Source: JBEKHI01 sp050012355 (lineage in GTDB: Bacteria; Actinomycetota; Actinomycetes; Streptosporangiales; Streptosporangiaceae). Taken from it: a DNA stretch of 15,137 nucleotides. This document shows, piece after piece, positions 1 to 7,410 of the stretch (positions are counted from its first letter, which is position 1; each line of letters begins with the position of its first letter). Where the stretch lies: assembly GCA_050012355.1 (NCBI GenBank), contig JBEKHI010000193.1, positions 1-15,137 on the forward strand, written 5' to 3'. Both the position numbers and the translations under genes were made by a program. The notes beneath the pieces were generated by a model that was given only the letters and a program-made list of their open reading frames with translations, did not search any database and was not told the DNA's origin.

Positions 1-27
1 CATAGGCGCCATCTGATGGCGCCTATG
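1..27. terminator. Perfect hairpin downstream of the MFS exporter gene
   Basis: Positions 1-13 (CATAGGCGCCATC) and 15-27 are a perfect inverted repeat around one base. It lies 27 bp beyond the stop codon of the minus-strand exporter gene, so it probably ends that transcript. The window starts at the first base of the stem, so the arms may be longer and any T-tract is not visible. The core GCCATC-N-GATGGC resembles the GCCATCGATGGC palindrome repeated near 8105-8153, so it could instead be a member of that repeat family. Confidence 0.55.
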
Positions 28-43
28 TAGCATCGACACGGTT

Positions 44-63
44 TTTACGCGAGTTTACGCGAG
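44..63. repeat. 10-bp tandem duplication at the exporter stop codon
   Basis: TTTACGCGAG occurs twice back to back (44-53 and 54-63). The second copy contains the stop codon of the exporter (TAA on the minus strand, 57-55). The duplication sets the last two residues and the stop of the protein. It is probably slipped-strand duplication with no special function. Confidence 0.6.
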
Positions 64-1620
64 CGGGGCTTCGAGCTGGGGCTCTGCTGCCGGTTCCTTC
101 GAGTCGGCCCGGCCGCGGAGCGGGACCTCCTTGATGAACCAGGCCAGCACGAAGGCGATGGCCGCGGCGGGCACCGCGCCCCAGAACACGCCATCGATAG
201 CGTGCGCGATCGCCGGGAACACCAGATCCTTGACCGCCGGTGTCAGCTTGTCGATGACCGTGGGGTCGAACTGGCCGCCGCTGGCACTGATATGGACCGA
301 GGTCCCCTTCGTCGCGGACGCCAGTCCCTCGGTCAGCCGGCGGGAGAACACCGCGCCGAGCGCGGCCACGCCGAGCGACCCGCCGATCTGCTGGAAGAAC
401 ATCCGGCCGCTGCTGGCCACGCCCATGTCCTTGAGCTCCACGCTGTTCTGCGAGATCACTGACGCCATCTGCATCATGAACCCCATGCCGAGTCCGAGCA
501 CCACGAAGTAGATGCTCGAGGTAAGCCGGGTGGTGTTGGCGCCCAGGTTGGTCAGCAGCACCATGGCGACGGTCATGATCGCGGCACCGATGATCGGGAA
601 TGCCTTGTACTTGCCGGTACGTGTCATCACCTGACCCGAGAGGATCGAGGTGACGGTCACGCCCAGCATCATCGGAGTCAGCAGCAGGCCGCTGCCGACG
701 GCCGACGCGCCCTGGACCGTCTGCTGGTATTCCGGCAGGAACGTCATGGCGCCGAACATCACCAGGCCGACCATGAAGACCAGCCCCATGGAGAGCGAGA
801 AGTTGCTGTTACGGAATATGTGCAGCGGAAGGATCGGCTCCGCCGCCTTCGTCTCGATGTAGATAAAGGCGATGACGCCCACCACGGTGAGCACGCCGAG
901 CCCGATGATCTCCGGGGAGGCCCAGCCATACTCGGTGCCGCCCCAGGTCGCTAGCAGGATGAGCGCCGTCGCGGCCGTGGCGAGCACCCCGCCGCCGAGG
1001 TAGTCGATCCGGTGGTTGACCCGGCGAACCGGCAGGTGCAACGTCGCCGTCAGGTAGACCAGGGCCGCGCCGCCGACCGGGACGTTGATGTAGAAGATCC
1101 AGCGCCAGGAGAAGTTGTCGGTGATGAAGCCGCCCAGCAGCGGCCCGGCGATCGTCGCGAGCATCATCACGACCATCATGTAGCTCATGTACCGGCCGCG
1201 TTCCCGTGGCGGCACGATGTCGCCCATGGTCGCCATGGCACCGGTCATCAGCCCGCCCGCACCGAGCCCCTGCAGCGCGCGGAACGCGATCAGCTCGTTC
1301 ATCGACGTAGACAGGCCGGAGAGCGCCGAGCCGATGAGGAAGATGACGATGGCGGCGATGAAGAACTTCTTCCGGCCGTACATGTCGCCGAGCTTGCCGT
1401 AGAACGGCGTGGTGACGGTTGATGCCAGTATGTAGGCGGTCACCACCCAGGACAGATGCGTGACGCCGCCGAGGCTGCCGACGATGCGCGGCAACGCGGT
1501 ACCGACAATGAGCTGATCCAGCATCGCCAGCATGATGGCCAGCAGCAATCCCGGCAGGACGATGAGTATCTGGCGGCGTTCCGCCGCTGAAGAGACGGGG
1601 GCTCCCGCTGCCTCGCTCAC
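55..1620 (-). CDS. MFS multidrug exporter, DHA2 (EmrB/QacA) family
   Basis: A 521-residue inner-membrane drug:proton antiporter of the 14-helix DHA2 family, which expels hydrophobic or cationic compounds using the proton gradient. Visible signatures are Asp35 in the first helix (LDQLIVGTALP), motif A at about 75-85 (GKLGDMYGRKK), the antiporter motif C near 158-164 (AGPLLGG) and the DHA2 hallmark WRWIFYINVPVG at about 172-183. The length is normal for the family. Translation starts at GTG (1620) with GAGGAG placed 8-9 bases upstream. The gene is divergent from a TetR regulator, and their shared region holds two palindromic operators, so repression by that TetR and induction by a ligand is the likely control. 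The substrate cannot be read from the sequence. Confidence 0.93.
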   Translation of the reverse strand: MSEAAGAPVSSAAERRQILIVLPGLLLAIMLAMLDQLIVGTALPRIVGSLGGVTHLSWVVTAYILASTVTTPFYGKLGDMYGRKKFFIAAIVIFLIGSALSGLSTSMNELIAFRALQGLGAGGLMTGAMATMGDIVPPRERGRYMSYMMVVMMLATIAGPLLGGFITDNFSWRWIFYINVPVGGAALVYLTATLHLPVRRVNHRIDYLGGGVLATAATALILLATWGGTEYGWASPEIIGLGVLTVVGVIAFIYIETKAAEPILPLHIFRNSNFSLSMGLVFMVGLVMFGAMTFLPEYQQTVQGASAVGSGLLLTPMMLGVTVTSILSGQVMTRTGKYKAFPIIGAAIMTVAMVLLTNLGANTTRLTSSIYFVVLGLGMGFMMQMASVISQNSVELKDMGVASSGRMFFQQIGGSLGVAALGAVFSRRLTEGLASATKGTSVHISASGGQFDPTVIDKLTPAVKDLVFPAIAHAIDGVFWGAVPAAAIAFVLAWFIKEVPLRGRADSKEPAAEPQLEAPLA

Positions 1621-1667
1621 GCTACGCTCTCCTCGACTTGTGACCCTCGAAATGCGACCCCACGCTT

Positions 1668-1685
1668 ACTTGCCGCCCGGCAAGT
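1668..1685. promoter_or_regulatory. TetR operator 1 (18-bp palindrome)
   Basis: ACTTGCCGCCCGGCAAGT has perfect 8-bp arms around a CC centre, the usual size of a TetR-dimer site. It overlaps the proposed tetR -35 box (TTGCCG, 1670-1675) and lies just downstream of the proposed exporter transcription start. A second site of the same plan lies at 1714-1731. Confidence 0.7.
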
Positions 1686-1699
1686 CAGCTCACTAGGAT
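1670..1699 (+). promoter_or_regulatory. Predicted tetR promoter
   Basis: TTGCCG (1670-1675), an 18-base spacer and TAGGAT (1694-1699) fit the actinobacterial housekeeping pattern with a TANNNT -10 box. The start of transcription would be near 1706, giving a leader of about 70 bases. The -35 box is inside operator 1, which suggests autorepression. Confidence 0.5.
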
Positions 1700-1700
1700 G

Positions 1701-1729
1701 ACGGTACGAAAGAACTAACCGGCCGTCAA
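1701..1729 (-). promoter_or_regulatory. Predicted exporter promoter
   Basis: On the minus strand, TTGACG (1729-1724), a 17-base spacer and TACCGT (1706-1701) form a good housekeeping promoter with a start near 1694. The -35 box lies in operator 2. The -10 box is one base from the -10 box of the opposing tetR promoter, so only one polymerase can bind at a time. Confidence 0.55.
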
Positions 1730-1731
1730 GT
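1714..1731. promoter_or_regulatory. TetR operator 2 (degenerate 18-bp site)
   Basis: ACTAACCGGCCGTCAAGT matches operator 1 (ACTTGCCGCCCGGCAAGT) at 14 of 18 positions in the same register. Its own arms pair less well. It covers the exporter -35 box. The two sites are 46 bp apart, centre to centre. The weaker symmetry suggests lower affinity than operator 1, which is inference. Confidence 0.6.
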
Positions 1732-1774
1732 AAATTTCCGGCAAAACCGGCCGGCGGCGGCGAGCGGAGGAACG

Positions 1775-2374
1775 ATGAGCGAGGCACCGGAGAGCACCGG
1801 CCATAAGCGCGGTGCCGACACACGTGCCCGGATCCAGCAGGTCGCCCTCGAACTGTTCGCCGAGCAGGGCTACGAACGCACCTCATTGCGCGAGATCGCC
1901 GAGCGGCTCGGGGTCACCAAGGCCGCGCTCTACTATCACTTCAAGTCCAAGGAAGACATCGTCCTGGGAATAACCGAGGACTACTTCTCCGAGTTCGACG
2001 CGCTGATCGAGTGGGCACGGTCACAGCCACCAGGGCCCGCCACCAGGCACGCGGTCGTCGACCGGTACCTGGACATCGTGCGGAGCGGCTCCGAGGTTTT
2101 CCGGTTCATCGAGCGCAACCAGGCCGCGATGCGCGAGACCCCTGGCCACAAGCAGCGGTTCGAGCAGTTCCGCCCGCGACTGGAAGCGATGGTGGACGTG
2201 CTCGTGCCGGACCAGTCGCCGCGGGCCAGGATCCGGACAACGATGGCGCTGTTGTCGGTGAACTTCGGCTGGATCTTCTTCTCCCGTGACGCCTTCGGCG
2301 CCGATCGCCAGCCGCCGGACCCGGAGGAACTGCGCACCGTCGTTCTGGAAATGGCGGACGACCTGCTCAGCTGA
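1775..2374 (+). CDS. TetR/AcrR family transcriptional regulator
   Basis: A 199-residue one-component repressor. The N-terminal TetR helix-turn-helix spans about residues 18-64 and includes TSLREIAERLGVTKAALYYH followed by FKSKEDI, both diagnostic. The C-terminal part is the variable ligand-binding and dimer domain. The ATG at 1775 has a strong GGAGGAA ribosome site 4-5 bases upstream. The gene is divergent from the DHA2 exporter and very probably represses it and itself through the two 18-bp sites at 1668-1685 and 1714-1731. Its last 8 bases overlap the 3' end of the convergent ilvA gene. The ligand is unknown but is probably an exporter substrate. Confidence 0.93.
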   Translation: MSEAPESTGHKRGADTRARIQQVALELFAEQGYERTSLREIAERLGVTKAALYYHFKSKEDIVLGITEDYFSEFDALIEWARSQPPGPATRHAVVDRYLDIVRSGSEVFRFIERNQAAMRETPGHKQRFEQFRPRLEAMVDVLVPDQSPRARIRTTMALLSVNFGWIFFSRDAFGADRQPPDPEELRTVVLEMADDLLS

Positions 2375-3578
2375 AGGTCAGGACGTAACCCGACGACCGC
2401 AACTTGGCGACCACCTCGTCGCTGTGCTCGGGACCGCGGGTCTCGACGTGCAGCATGACCTCGGCCTCGTCCACGGGCAGCCGCGCCATCAGCCGCTCGT
2501 GCTCCACATCCAGCACGTTCGCGCCCATGCCCGCCAGGTCGGCCAGCAGCAGGGCCAGCGCCCCCGGCTGGTCGGACAGCCGGCAGCGGAACACCAGGTA
2601 CCGGCCGGCCGCCGACAGCCCGTGCCGCAGCAGCTTGGACAGCAGCAGCGGGTCGATGTTCCCGCCGGACAGCACGGCGACGATCGGCGGCTCGAAGTCC
2701 CGGGAGTGTTCGAGCAGCGCCGCGACGGCGGCGGCCCCGGCCGGCTCGACGACCTGCTTGGCACGTTCCAGGCACAACAGCAGCGCGCGGGACAGTACGT
2801 CCTCGCTGACCGTCACGACACCATCGCCCAATGCCGAGAGGATGCCGACCGGGATCTCGCCGGGGCGGCTCACCGCGATGCCGTCGGCCATCGTCGGGCG
2901 CGGCTTGACGGTGACGGGGTGCCCCGCCTCCAGCGACGCCGGGAACGGCGCGACCGCGGCCGCCTGCACCCCCACCACGTTTATTGACGGATCGAGCGAC
3001 TTGATCGCGACCGCGACCCCGGCCGCCAGTCCCCCGCCGCCGATCGGCACCACCACGGTCCGCGCTTGCGGCAGTTGCTCGATGATCTCGAAGCCGAGCG
3101 TCCCCTGCCCCGCGATCACGTCCGGGTGGTCGAACGGGTGGATGAACACGCTCCCGGTCAGCTCGGCGATGCGGAGCGCCTCGTCCAGCGCGTCCTCCAC
3201 GCACGTCCCGTGCAGCACCACTTCCGCGCCGTAGCTCCGGGTCGCCTGCACCTTCGGCAACGGCGCCGATTCTGGCATAACGACGGTGGCCCGAGCCCCG
3301 GTCAACGCGGCCGCGTGCGCCACCCCCTGCGCATGATTGCCCGCGCTGGCGGCCACCACACCGCGCCCGCGTTCCTCGGCTGACAGCCTGGCGAGCCGCA
3401 CGAACGCGCCGCGGATCTTGAACGATCCGGTGCGTTGCAGGTTCTCGCATTTGAGGTATACGGGACCGTCGCATAGCTCTGACAGGACGCGCGACGGCAG
3501 CATCGGAGTGACTGAAGTCACATCACTCAGCAGTTCTCTCGCGGCTACCACGTCGTCGGCCTGCACCAGGGGAATCAT
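2367..3578 (-). CDS. ilvA: Threonine ammonia-lyase (threonine dehydratase)
   Basis: A cytosolic PLP enzyme converting L-threonine to 2-oxobutanoate and ammonia, the entry to isoleucine synthesis or threonine breakdown. In the 403-residue form, the PLP lysine is Lys54 in GSFKIRGAF, the substrate loop is SAGNHAQG (78-85), and the glycine-rich phosphate loop GGGGL is at 180-184. A single C-terminal ACT-type domain (about 325-400) suggests allosteric control. The medium length with one ACT domain is the form common in actinobacteria. I chose ATG 3578 (MIPLVQADD), because an upstream in-frame start at 3677 adds 33 residues unlike the family and would overlap the divergent chelatase gene. TAATGT (3591-3586) lies 7 bases before this ATG, so the mRNA may be leaderless. 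The product could serve isoleucine synthesis or catabolism. No other ilv gene is in the window. Confidence 0.93.
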   Translation of the reverse strand: MIPLVQADDVVAARELLSDVTSVTPMLPSRVLSELCDGPVYLKCENLQRTGSFKIRGAFVRLARLSAEERGRGVVAASAGNHAQGVAHAAALTGARATVVMPESAPLPKVQATRSYGAEVVLHGTCVEDALDEALRIAELTGSVFIHPFDHPDVIAGQGTLGFEIIEQLPQARTVVVPIGGGGLAAGVAVAIKSLDPSINVVGVQAAAVAPFPASLEAGHPVTVKPRPTMADGIAVSRPGEIPVGILSALGDGVVTVSEDVLSRALLLCLERAKQVVEPAGAAAVAALLEHSRDFEPPIVAVLSGGNIDPLLLSKLLRHGLSAAGRYLVFRCRLSDQPGALALLLADLAGMGANVLDVEHERLMARLPVDEAEVMLHVETRGPEHSDEVVAKLRSSGYVLTFS

Positions 3579-3585
3579 GTATTTG

Positions 3586-3591
3586 ACATTA
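3586..3591 (-). promoter_or_regulatory. Predicted -10 box for leaderless ilvA
   Basis: On the minus strand TAATGT (3591-3586) is followed by 7 bases and then the ATG of ilvA (3578). This is the geometry of actinobacterial leaderless transcripts, and there is no Shine-Dalgarno sequence in the gap. The -35 region is weak. Confidence 0.45.
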
Positions 3592-3621
3592 GCGCGGTGG
3601 CGAGAACAGACGAGCGCGACA

Positions 3622-3627
3622 TAGCGT
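3622..3627 (+). promoter_or_regulatory. Predicted -10 box for leaderless chelatase mRNA
   Basis: TAGCGT (3622-3627) fits TANNNT and lies 6 bases before the GTG at 3634, placing the transcription start on or next to the first codon base. No Shine-Dalgarno sequence is visible. A TTGACA at 3583-3588 is too far upstream to pair with it. Confidence 0.4.
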
Positions 3628-3633
3628 GGGACG

Positions 3634-5067
3634 GTGCAGCCAAACAGCCACGTAGCCCCCATACCGACGGCCAACACACTCGGCGAGCTCCGCGCGAGTG
3701 GCCACGTCTACCGAACCGTCCGCGAAGAGATCCGGGAGAACCTGCTCGCCAGGATGCGCGCCGGGCAGACCAGGTTTCCCGGCATCGTCGGCTTCGACGA
3801 CACCGTGCTGCCACATCTGGAGCGCGCCCTGGTCGCCGGGCACGACGTCATCCTGCTCGGCGAACGCGGGCAGGGCAAGACCCGGCTGATCCGCACAATC
3901 GCCGCACTTCTCGACGATTGGTCGCCCGCCGTCGCGGGGTGCGAGATCAACGACCATCCGTACAACCCGGTCTGTGCCCGGTGCCGCAGGCTCGCGGCCG
4001 AACTCGGCGACGACCTGCCGGTGACCTGGCGGACCAGCGGCGACCGGTACGGCGAGAAGCTCGCTACCCCGGACACCAGCGTCGGGGACCTGATCGGCGA
4101 CATCGACCCGGTCAAGGTGGCCGAGGGTCGCACGCTCGGCGACCCGGAGACCATCCATTTCGGGCTCGTCCCGCGCACCAACCGCGGCATCTTCTGCCTC
4201 AACGAGCTGCCCGACCTGGCCGAGCGCATCCAGGTCGCGTTGCTGAACGTGCTGGAAGAACGCGACATCGCCGTCCGCGGCTACGCGCTGCGGCTCCCGC
4301 TCGACCTGTTGCTGGTGGCGAGCGCCAACCCCGAGGACTACACCAACCGCGGCCGGATCATCACCCCGCTGAAGGACCGCTTCGGTGCGGAGATCCGCAC
4401 CCACTACCCGCTCTCACTCGCCGACGAGCTCACGCTGATCGGGCAGGAGGCGGAGCTGGCGGCCGACGAGGCCGGACTGGCGGCGGTGCTGCCTGAGCAC
4501 CTGACCGAGGTCATCGCACGGTTCACCCGGCTGGTGCGCGAGTCGCCTGCTGTCGATGCCAGGTCGGGTGTGTCCGCCCGGTTCGCGATCGCCGCCGCCG
4601 AGAGCACCGCCGCTTCTGCGGTCCGCCGGAGTGCGCTAGCGGGCGACGATGAGCCGCCGGTGGCGCGCGTCTGCGACCTGCCGGGCGTGGTCACCACGCT
4701 GCGCGGCAAGGTCGAGTTCGAGGTCAGCGAGGAGGGCCGGGAGACCGAGGTACTCGAGCACCTGCTGCGCCGCGCGATCGCCGAGACGTTCCGTTCCCGG
4801 CTCGGCGGCGCCGATCTGTCCGGCCTGCTCGACAAGTTCGCCGAGGGTGTCACGGTCGAGTCCGGTGAACTGGTCGCCGCGACCGAATTGCTGCGGCGCA
4901 CCGGCGAGGTGGCCGGCCTGGCCAGGATCATGAGCCGCCTTGGAATGGAGGGCGGCGAGTCGTTCGGCGAGGCGGCCGCCGCGATCGAGTTCACCCTCGA
5001 GGGCCTGTACCTGATGCGCCGGCTGTCGAAGGACACCGCCGGAGGGATAAGCGTGTACCGCACATGA
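3634..5067 (+). CDS. AAA+ ATPase, magnesium-chelatase ChlI / MoxR type
   Basis: A 477-residue AAA+ ATPase related to chelatase I subunits. It has Walker A GERGQGKT (76-83), Walker B in GIFCLNELPDL (about 185-195), sensor 1 in LLLVASANPEDY (225-236) and an arginine-finger region TPLKDRFG (244-251). The NELPDL...IQVALLNVLEER stretch is typical of the ChlI/MoxR clade. Between Walker A and B sits Cys103-x4-His108-x5-Cys114-x2-Cys117, a possible metal-binding knuckle not required for ATPase function. The stop overlaps the start of the VWA gene (ATGA at 5064-5067), implying tight co-translation and a complex, as in ChlI-ChlD, RavA-ViaA or CbbQ-CbbO. No tetrapyrrole genes are nearby, so a true magnesium chelatase role is doubtful. 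It resembles M. tuberculosis Rv0958 as I recall it. The GTG start at 3634 is probable. A later start would cut the family-typical N-terminus. Confidence 0.88.
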   Translation: MQPNSHVAPIPTANTLGELRASGHVYRTVREEIRENLLARMRAGQTRFPGIVGFDDTVLPHLERALVAGHDVILLGERGQGKTRLIRTIAALLDDWSPAVAGCEINDHPYNPVCARCRRLAAELGDDLPVTWRTSGDRYGEKLATPDTSVGDLIGDIDPVKVAEGRTLGDPETIHFGLVPRTNRGIFCLNELPDLAERIQVALLNVLEERDIAVRGYALRLPLDLLLVASANPEDYTNRGRIITPLKDRFGAEIRTHYPLSLADELTLIGQEAELAADEAGLAAVLPEHLTEVIARFTRLVRESPAVDARSGVSARFAIAAAESTAASAVRRSALAGDDEPPVARVCDLPGVVTTLRGKVEFEVSEEGRETEVLEHLLRRAIAETFRSRLGGADLSGLLDKFAEGVTVESGELVAATELLRRTGEVAGLARIMSRLGMEGGESFGEAAAAIEFTLEGLYLMRRLSKDTAGGISVYRT

Positions 5068-7013
5068 GGAACTATCGTTACGGCCCCTACGACGGCGGGC
5101 CGGATCCGCTAGAGCCGCCGTTCGACGTACGTGAGGCGCTCGATGAGATGAGCGACTCGATCCTGGCGGGCTCGGACCCGTCCGAGGCGCTCCGCGACCT
5201 GCTGCGCCGCGGTGCGTCCGGCCGGCGCGGGCTTGATGATCTGCTGCGCCAGGTCCGCGACCGGCAGCGGGAGCTGCGATCGCGCGGTCGTCTCGACGGG
5301 ATGCTGGAACAGGCCCGCGCGCTGCTCGACACCGCCGTCGGCCAGGAACGCGCGGAGCTGTTCCCCGACCCGTCGGACGAGGCCCGGCTGCGCGAGGCGG
5401 ATCTGGACGGGCTGCCCCGCGACACGTCGCAGGCCATCCGCCAGCTCGCCGATTATCAATGGCGTTCACCGGCCGCCGCGGAGACCTTCGAGCGGCTGCG
5501 CGATCTGCTGCGCCGTGAAGTACTCGACAGCCAGTTTCGCGGCATGAAACAGGCACTTGAATCGCCCGATCCGGCCGCGATGGGTCGAGTCAAGGACATG
5601 ATGGCGGATCTTAACGAGATGCTCGCGGCGGACTCGCGCGGCGAACATACTCAGGACGATTTCGCTGCTTTCATGGAAAAATACGGGGACTTCTTTCCCG
5701 ACAATCCGCAGAACCTCGAGGAGCTCGTCGATTCACTTGTCCGGCGAATGGCGGCCGCCGAACGGCTGCTGAACTCGCTCAGCGACGAGCAGCGCGAAGA
5801 ACTGGCCGCGCTTATGAGCAGCGCGATGGAGGACGCCGGCCTAGCGGCTGAGATGGCCCGGTTGTCGTCCGAATTGCGGGCGCGCCGTCCGGATCTCAAC
5901 TCCGGTGGCCAGGTAAGAATGTCCGGCGAGACGCCGCTTGGCCTTGGCGACGCCACTAGCGCGATCGCCGACCTCGCGGACCTAGCCGATCTCGAGGACG
6001 CGCTCGGCCAGGATTACGCGGGCGCCCGGATGGACGACATCGATGAGGAGGCGGTGCGCCGCGCACTCGGCCGGCAGGCGGTCGACGACATCGAGGCGCT
6101 GCGCCGGGTGGAACGCGAACTGCAAGAGCAGGGATACCTGCTCAACTCCGGCGGGCATCTCGAACTCACGCCGAAGGCGGTGCGCCGCATCGGCGACACC
6201 GCGCTGCGTCGCGTATTCGCCGGACTCGATGGCGCCAGCCGGGCCGGACAGCACGACCGGCGCGACGCGGGCCAGGCCGGCGACCTCACCGGCAGCACCC
6301 GCGACTGGGAGTTCGGCGACGAGCAGCCCATCGACGTGCCGGGCAGCATCCGCAACGCGCTGCTGCGTTCGACCGGCCCCCGTATCAAGCTCTCCGCGTC
6401 CGACTTCCAGGTAGCCGAGACAGAACGGCGGTCGGTGGCGGCGGTCAGCCTCCTTGTCGACCTCTCGTACTCGATGGCGCTGCGTGGCACCTGGGCCGCG
6501 GCGAAGCAGACGGCGCTCGCGCTGTACGCGCTGCTGCGCACCAAGTACCCGCAAGACGCGATCCAGGTAGTCGGTTTTTCCAATTACGCCCGCGAACTAC
6601 GCGAAACGGAACTTGCGGGCCTAGGCTGGGACATGGTGCAGGGCACGAACTTGCACCACGCGCTTATGCTCGCCGGCCGGCACCTAGACCGGCACCCCGA
6701 CCACGATCCGGTGGTACTGATCGTGACAGACGGCGAACCGACCGCTCACCTGCAGCGCGATGGTCGTGCCTGGTTCGACTGGCCGCCATCCCCGCAAACC
6801 CTGGAGCTGACGCTCGCGGAGGTAGACAAGATGACCCGGCGGCACGCGACGCTGAATATCTTCATGCTCGCCGATGACGACCGTCTCACCGCCTTCGTGG
6901 ATAACGTCGCCAAGCGAAACGGAGGGCGAGTACTGCGCGCCGAGCCGGAACGCCTGGGAGAATATGTGGTTAACGACTTCCTCACAGCTCGCGGGTCGAG
7001 CCGCAGGCGGTAG
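5064..7013 (+). CDS. VWA-domain protein, partner of the AAA+ chelatase-type ATPase
   Basis: A 649-residue protein with a C-terminal von Willebrand A domain from about residue 455 to 635. The metal-ion-dependent adhesion site is complete: Asp466-x-Ser468-x-Ser470 (DLSYS), Thr528 (QGTNLHH) and Asp556 (VTDGEPT). The first 450 residues are acidic, helical and rich in Arg/Glu/Leu, with a segment near 365-385 (LTPKAVRRIGDTALRRV) that I associate with the Rv0959-like family. No signal peptide or membrane helix is seen, so it should be cytosolic. It starts at the ATG of the ATGA overlap with the ATPase gene. The expected role is an adaptor bringing a protein or metal substrate to the ATPase, as ChlD, ViaA or CbbO do. 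The substrate is unknown. Confidence 0.88.
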   Translation: MRNYRYGPYDGGPDPLEPPFDVREALDEMSDSILAGSDPSEALRDLLRRGASGRRGLDDLLRQVRDRQRELRSRGRLDGMLEQARALLDTAVGQERAELFPDPSDEARLREADLDGLPRDTSQAIRQLADYQWRSPAAAETFERLRDLLRREVLDSQFRGMKQALESPDPAAMGRVKDMMADLNEMLAADSRGEHTQDDFAAFMEKYGDFFPDNPQNLEELVDSLVRRMAAAERLLNSLSDEQREELAALMSSAMEDAGLAAEMARLSSELRARRPDLNSGGQVRMSGETPLGLGDATSAIADLADLADLEDALGQDYAGARMDDIDEEAVRRALGRQAVDDIEALRRVERELQEQGYLLNSGGHLELTPKAVRRIGDTALRRVFAGLDGASRAGQHDRRDAGQAGDLTGSTRDWEFGDEQPIDVPGSIRNALLRSTGPRIKLSASDFQVAETERRSVAAVSLLVDLSYSMALRGTWAAAKQTALALYALLRTKYPQDAIQVVGFSNYARELRETELAGLGWDMVQGTNLHHALMLAGRHLDRHPDHDPVVLIVTDGEPTAHLQRDGRAWFDWPPSPQTLELTLAEVDKMTRRHATLNIFMLADDDRLTAFVDNVAKRNGGRVLRAEPERLGEYVVNDFLTARGSSRRR

Positions 7014-7015
7014 GT

Positions 7016-7057
7016 TCTCTGCGATAGATTCCGTAACGCTCCGGCATTAAGCAGAGA
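7016..7057 (+). terminator. Weak inverted repeat after the VWA gene
   Basis: TCTCTGC (7016-7022) and GCAGAGA (7051-7057) are complementary across a 28-base loop and followed by a T-rich stretch (TTCTGTTT). This could attenuate transcription between the VWA gene and the small membrane protein gene. The large loop makes it a weak candidate. Confidence 0.25.
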
Positions 7058-7090
7058 TTCTGTTTCCTGGTAAATCTACAAGGAGGACCC

Positions 7091-7399
7091 GTGAGCACAG
7101 TGGATACTGCACCGGTCGGTAAGTCGACCGGCCGTATAGCGGCCGCGGTGATTCTCGCGATCATCGCCATCCTGTTCATCATTGCCGGGCTCATCTTCAT
7201 CATCGAGCCCTCGCATTCGCTGCCCAGTTTCATGGGCGGCACCGCTCACTCCACCGGCCACCACCCGCTCCGGGCGGCAGGCTGCCTGATCGTCGGCGTG
7301 GTCTTCGCTGTCGGCGCCTGGTTCGCCAAGTCCTACCAGCCGAAGCCGCAGGCTTCCGCTGACGCTACTGCGGAGAACTCGCCCGCGAGCCGCTCCTGA
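7091..7399 (+). CDS. Small two-helix membrane protein, function unknown
   Basis: A 102-residue protein with a short polar N-terminus, one hydrophobic helix at about 17-39, a histidine-bearing loop (HSLPSFMGG...HSTGHH, about 42-58), a second helix at about 62-80 and a polar C-terminal tail. Start GTG 7091 has an excellent AAGGAGG (7080-7086) at ideal spacing. It lies 77 bp after the VWA gene on the same strand, so it may be cotranscribed, and a strong terminator follows at 7411-7456. I do not recognise a named family. The location next to the chelatase/VWA pair may be incidental. Confidence 0.8.
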   Translation: MSTVDTAPVGKSTGRIAAAVILAIIAILFIIAGLIFIIEPSHSLPSFMGGTAHSTGHHPLRAAGCLIVGVVFAVGAWFAKSYQPKPQASADATAENSPASRS

Positions 7400-7410
7400 A
7401 TCCCGTAGGT

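Noticed and set aside
1981..3474. Long open frame (497 codons) on the minus strand across tetR and ilvA
   Set aside because: Its sequence is Arg/Gly/Ala-rich low-complexity translation, typical of a wrong frame in high-GC DNA, and it lies over two recognisable genes.
3579..3677. Longer ilvA start at 3677
   Set aside because: The added 33 residues do not look like the family N-terminus and would overlap the divergent chelatase start. ATG 3578 also has a -10 box at leaderless distance.
3589..4404. Minus-strand open frame opposite the chelatase gene
   Set aside because: It is antisense to the AAA+ core with clear Walker motifs and shows no domain of its own.
4636..5556. 306-codon minus-strand open frame across the chelatase/VWA junction
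   Set aside because: It overlaps two well-supported genes and is rich in Arg/Pro/Ala without any motif.
3634..7013. True magnesium chelatase for bacteriochlorophyll
   Set aside because: There is no BchH/ChlH-like subunit or tetrapyrrole gene in the window, and the VWA protein differs from ChlD by lacking an N-terminal AAA+ domain.
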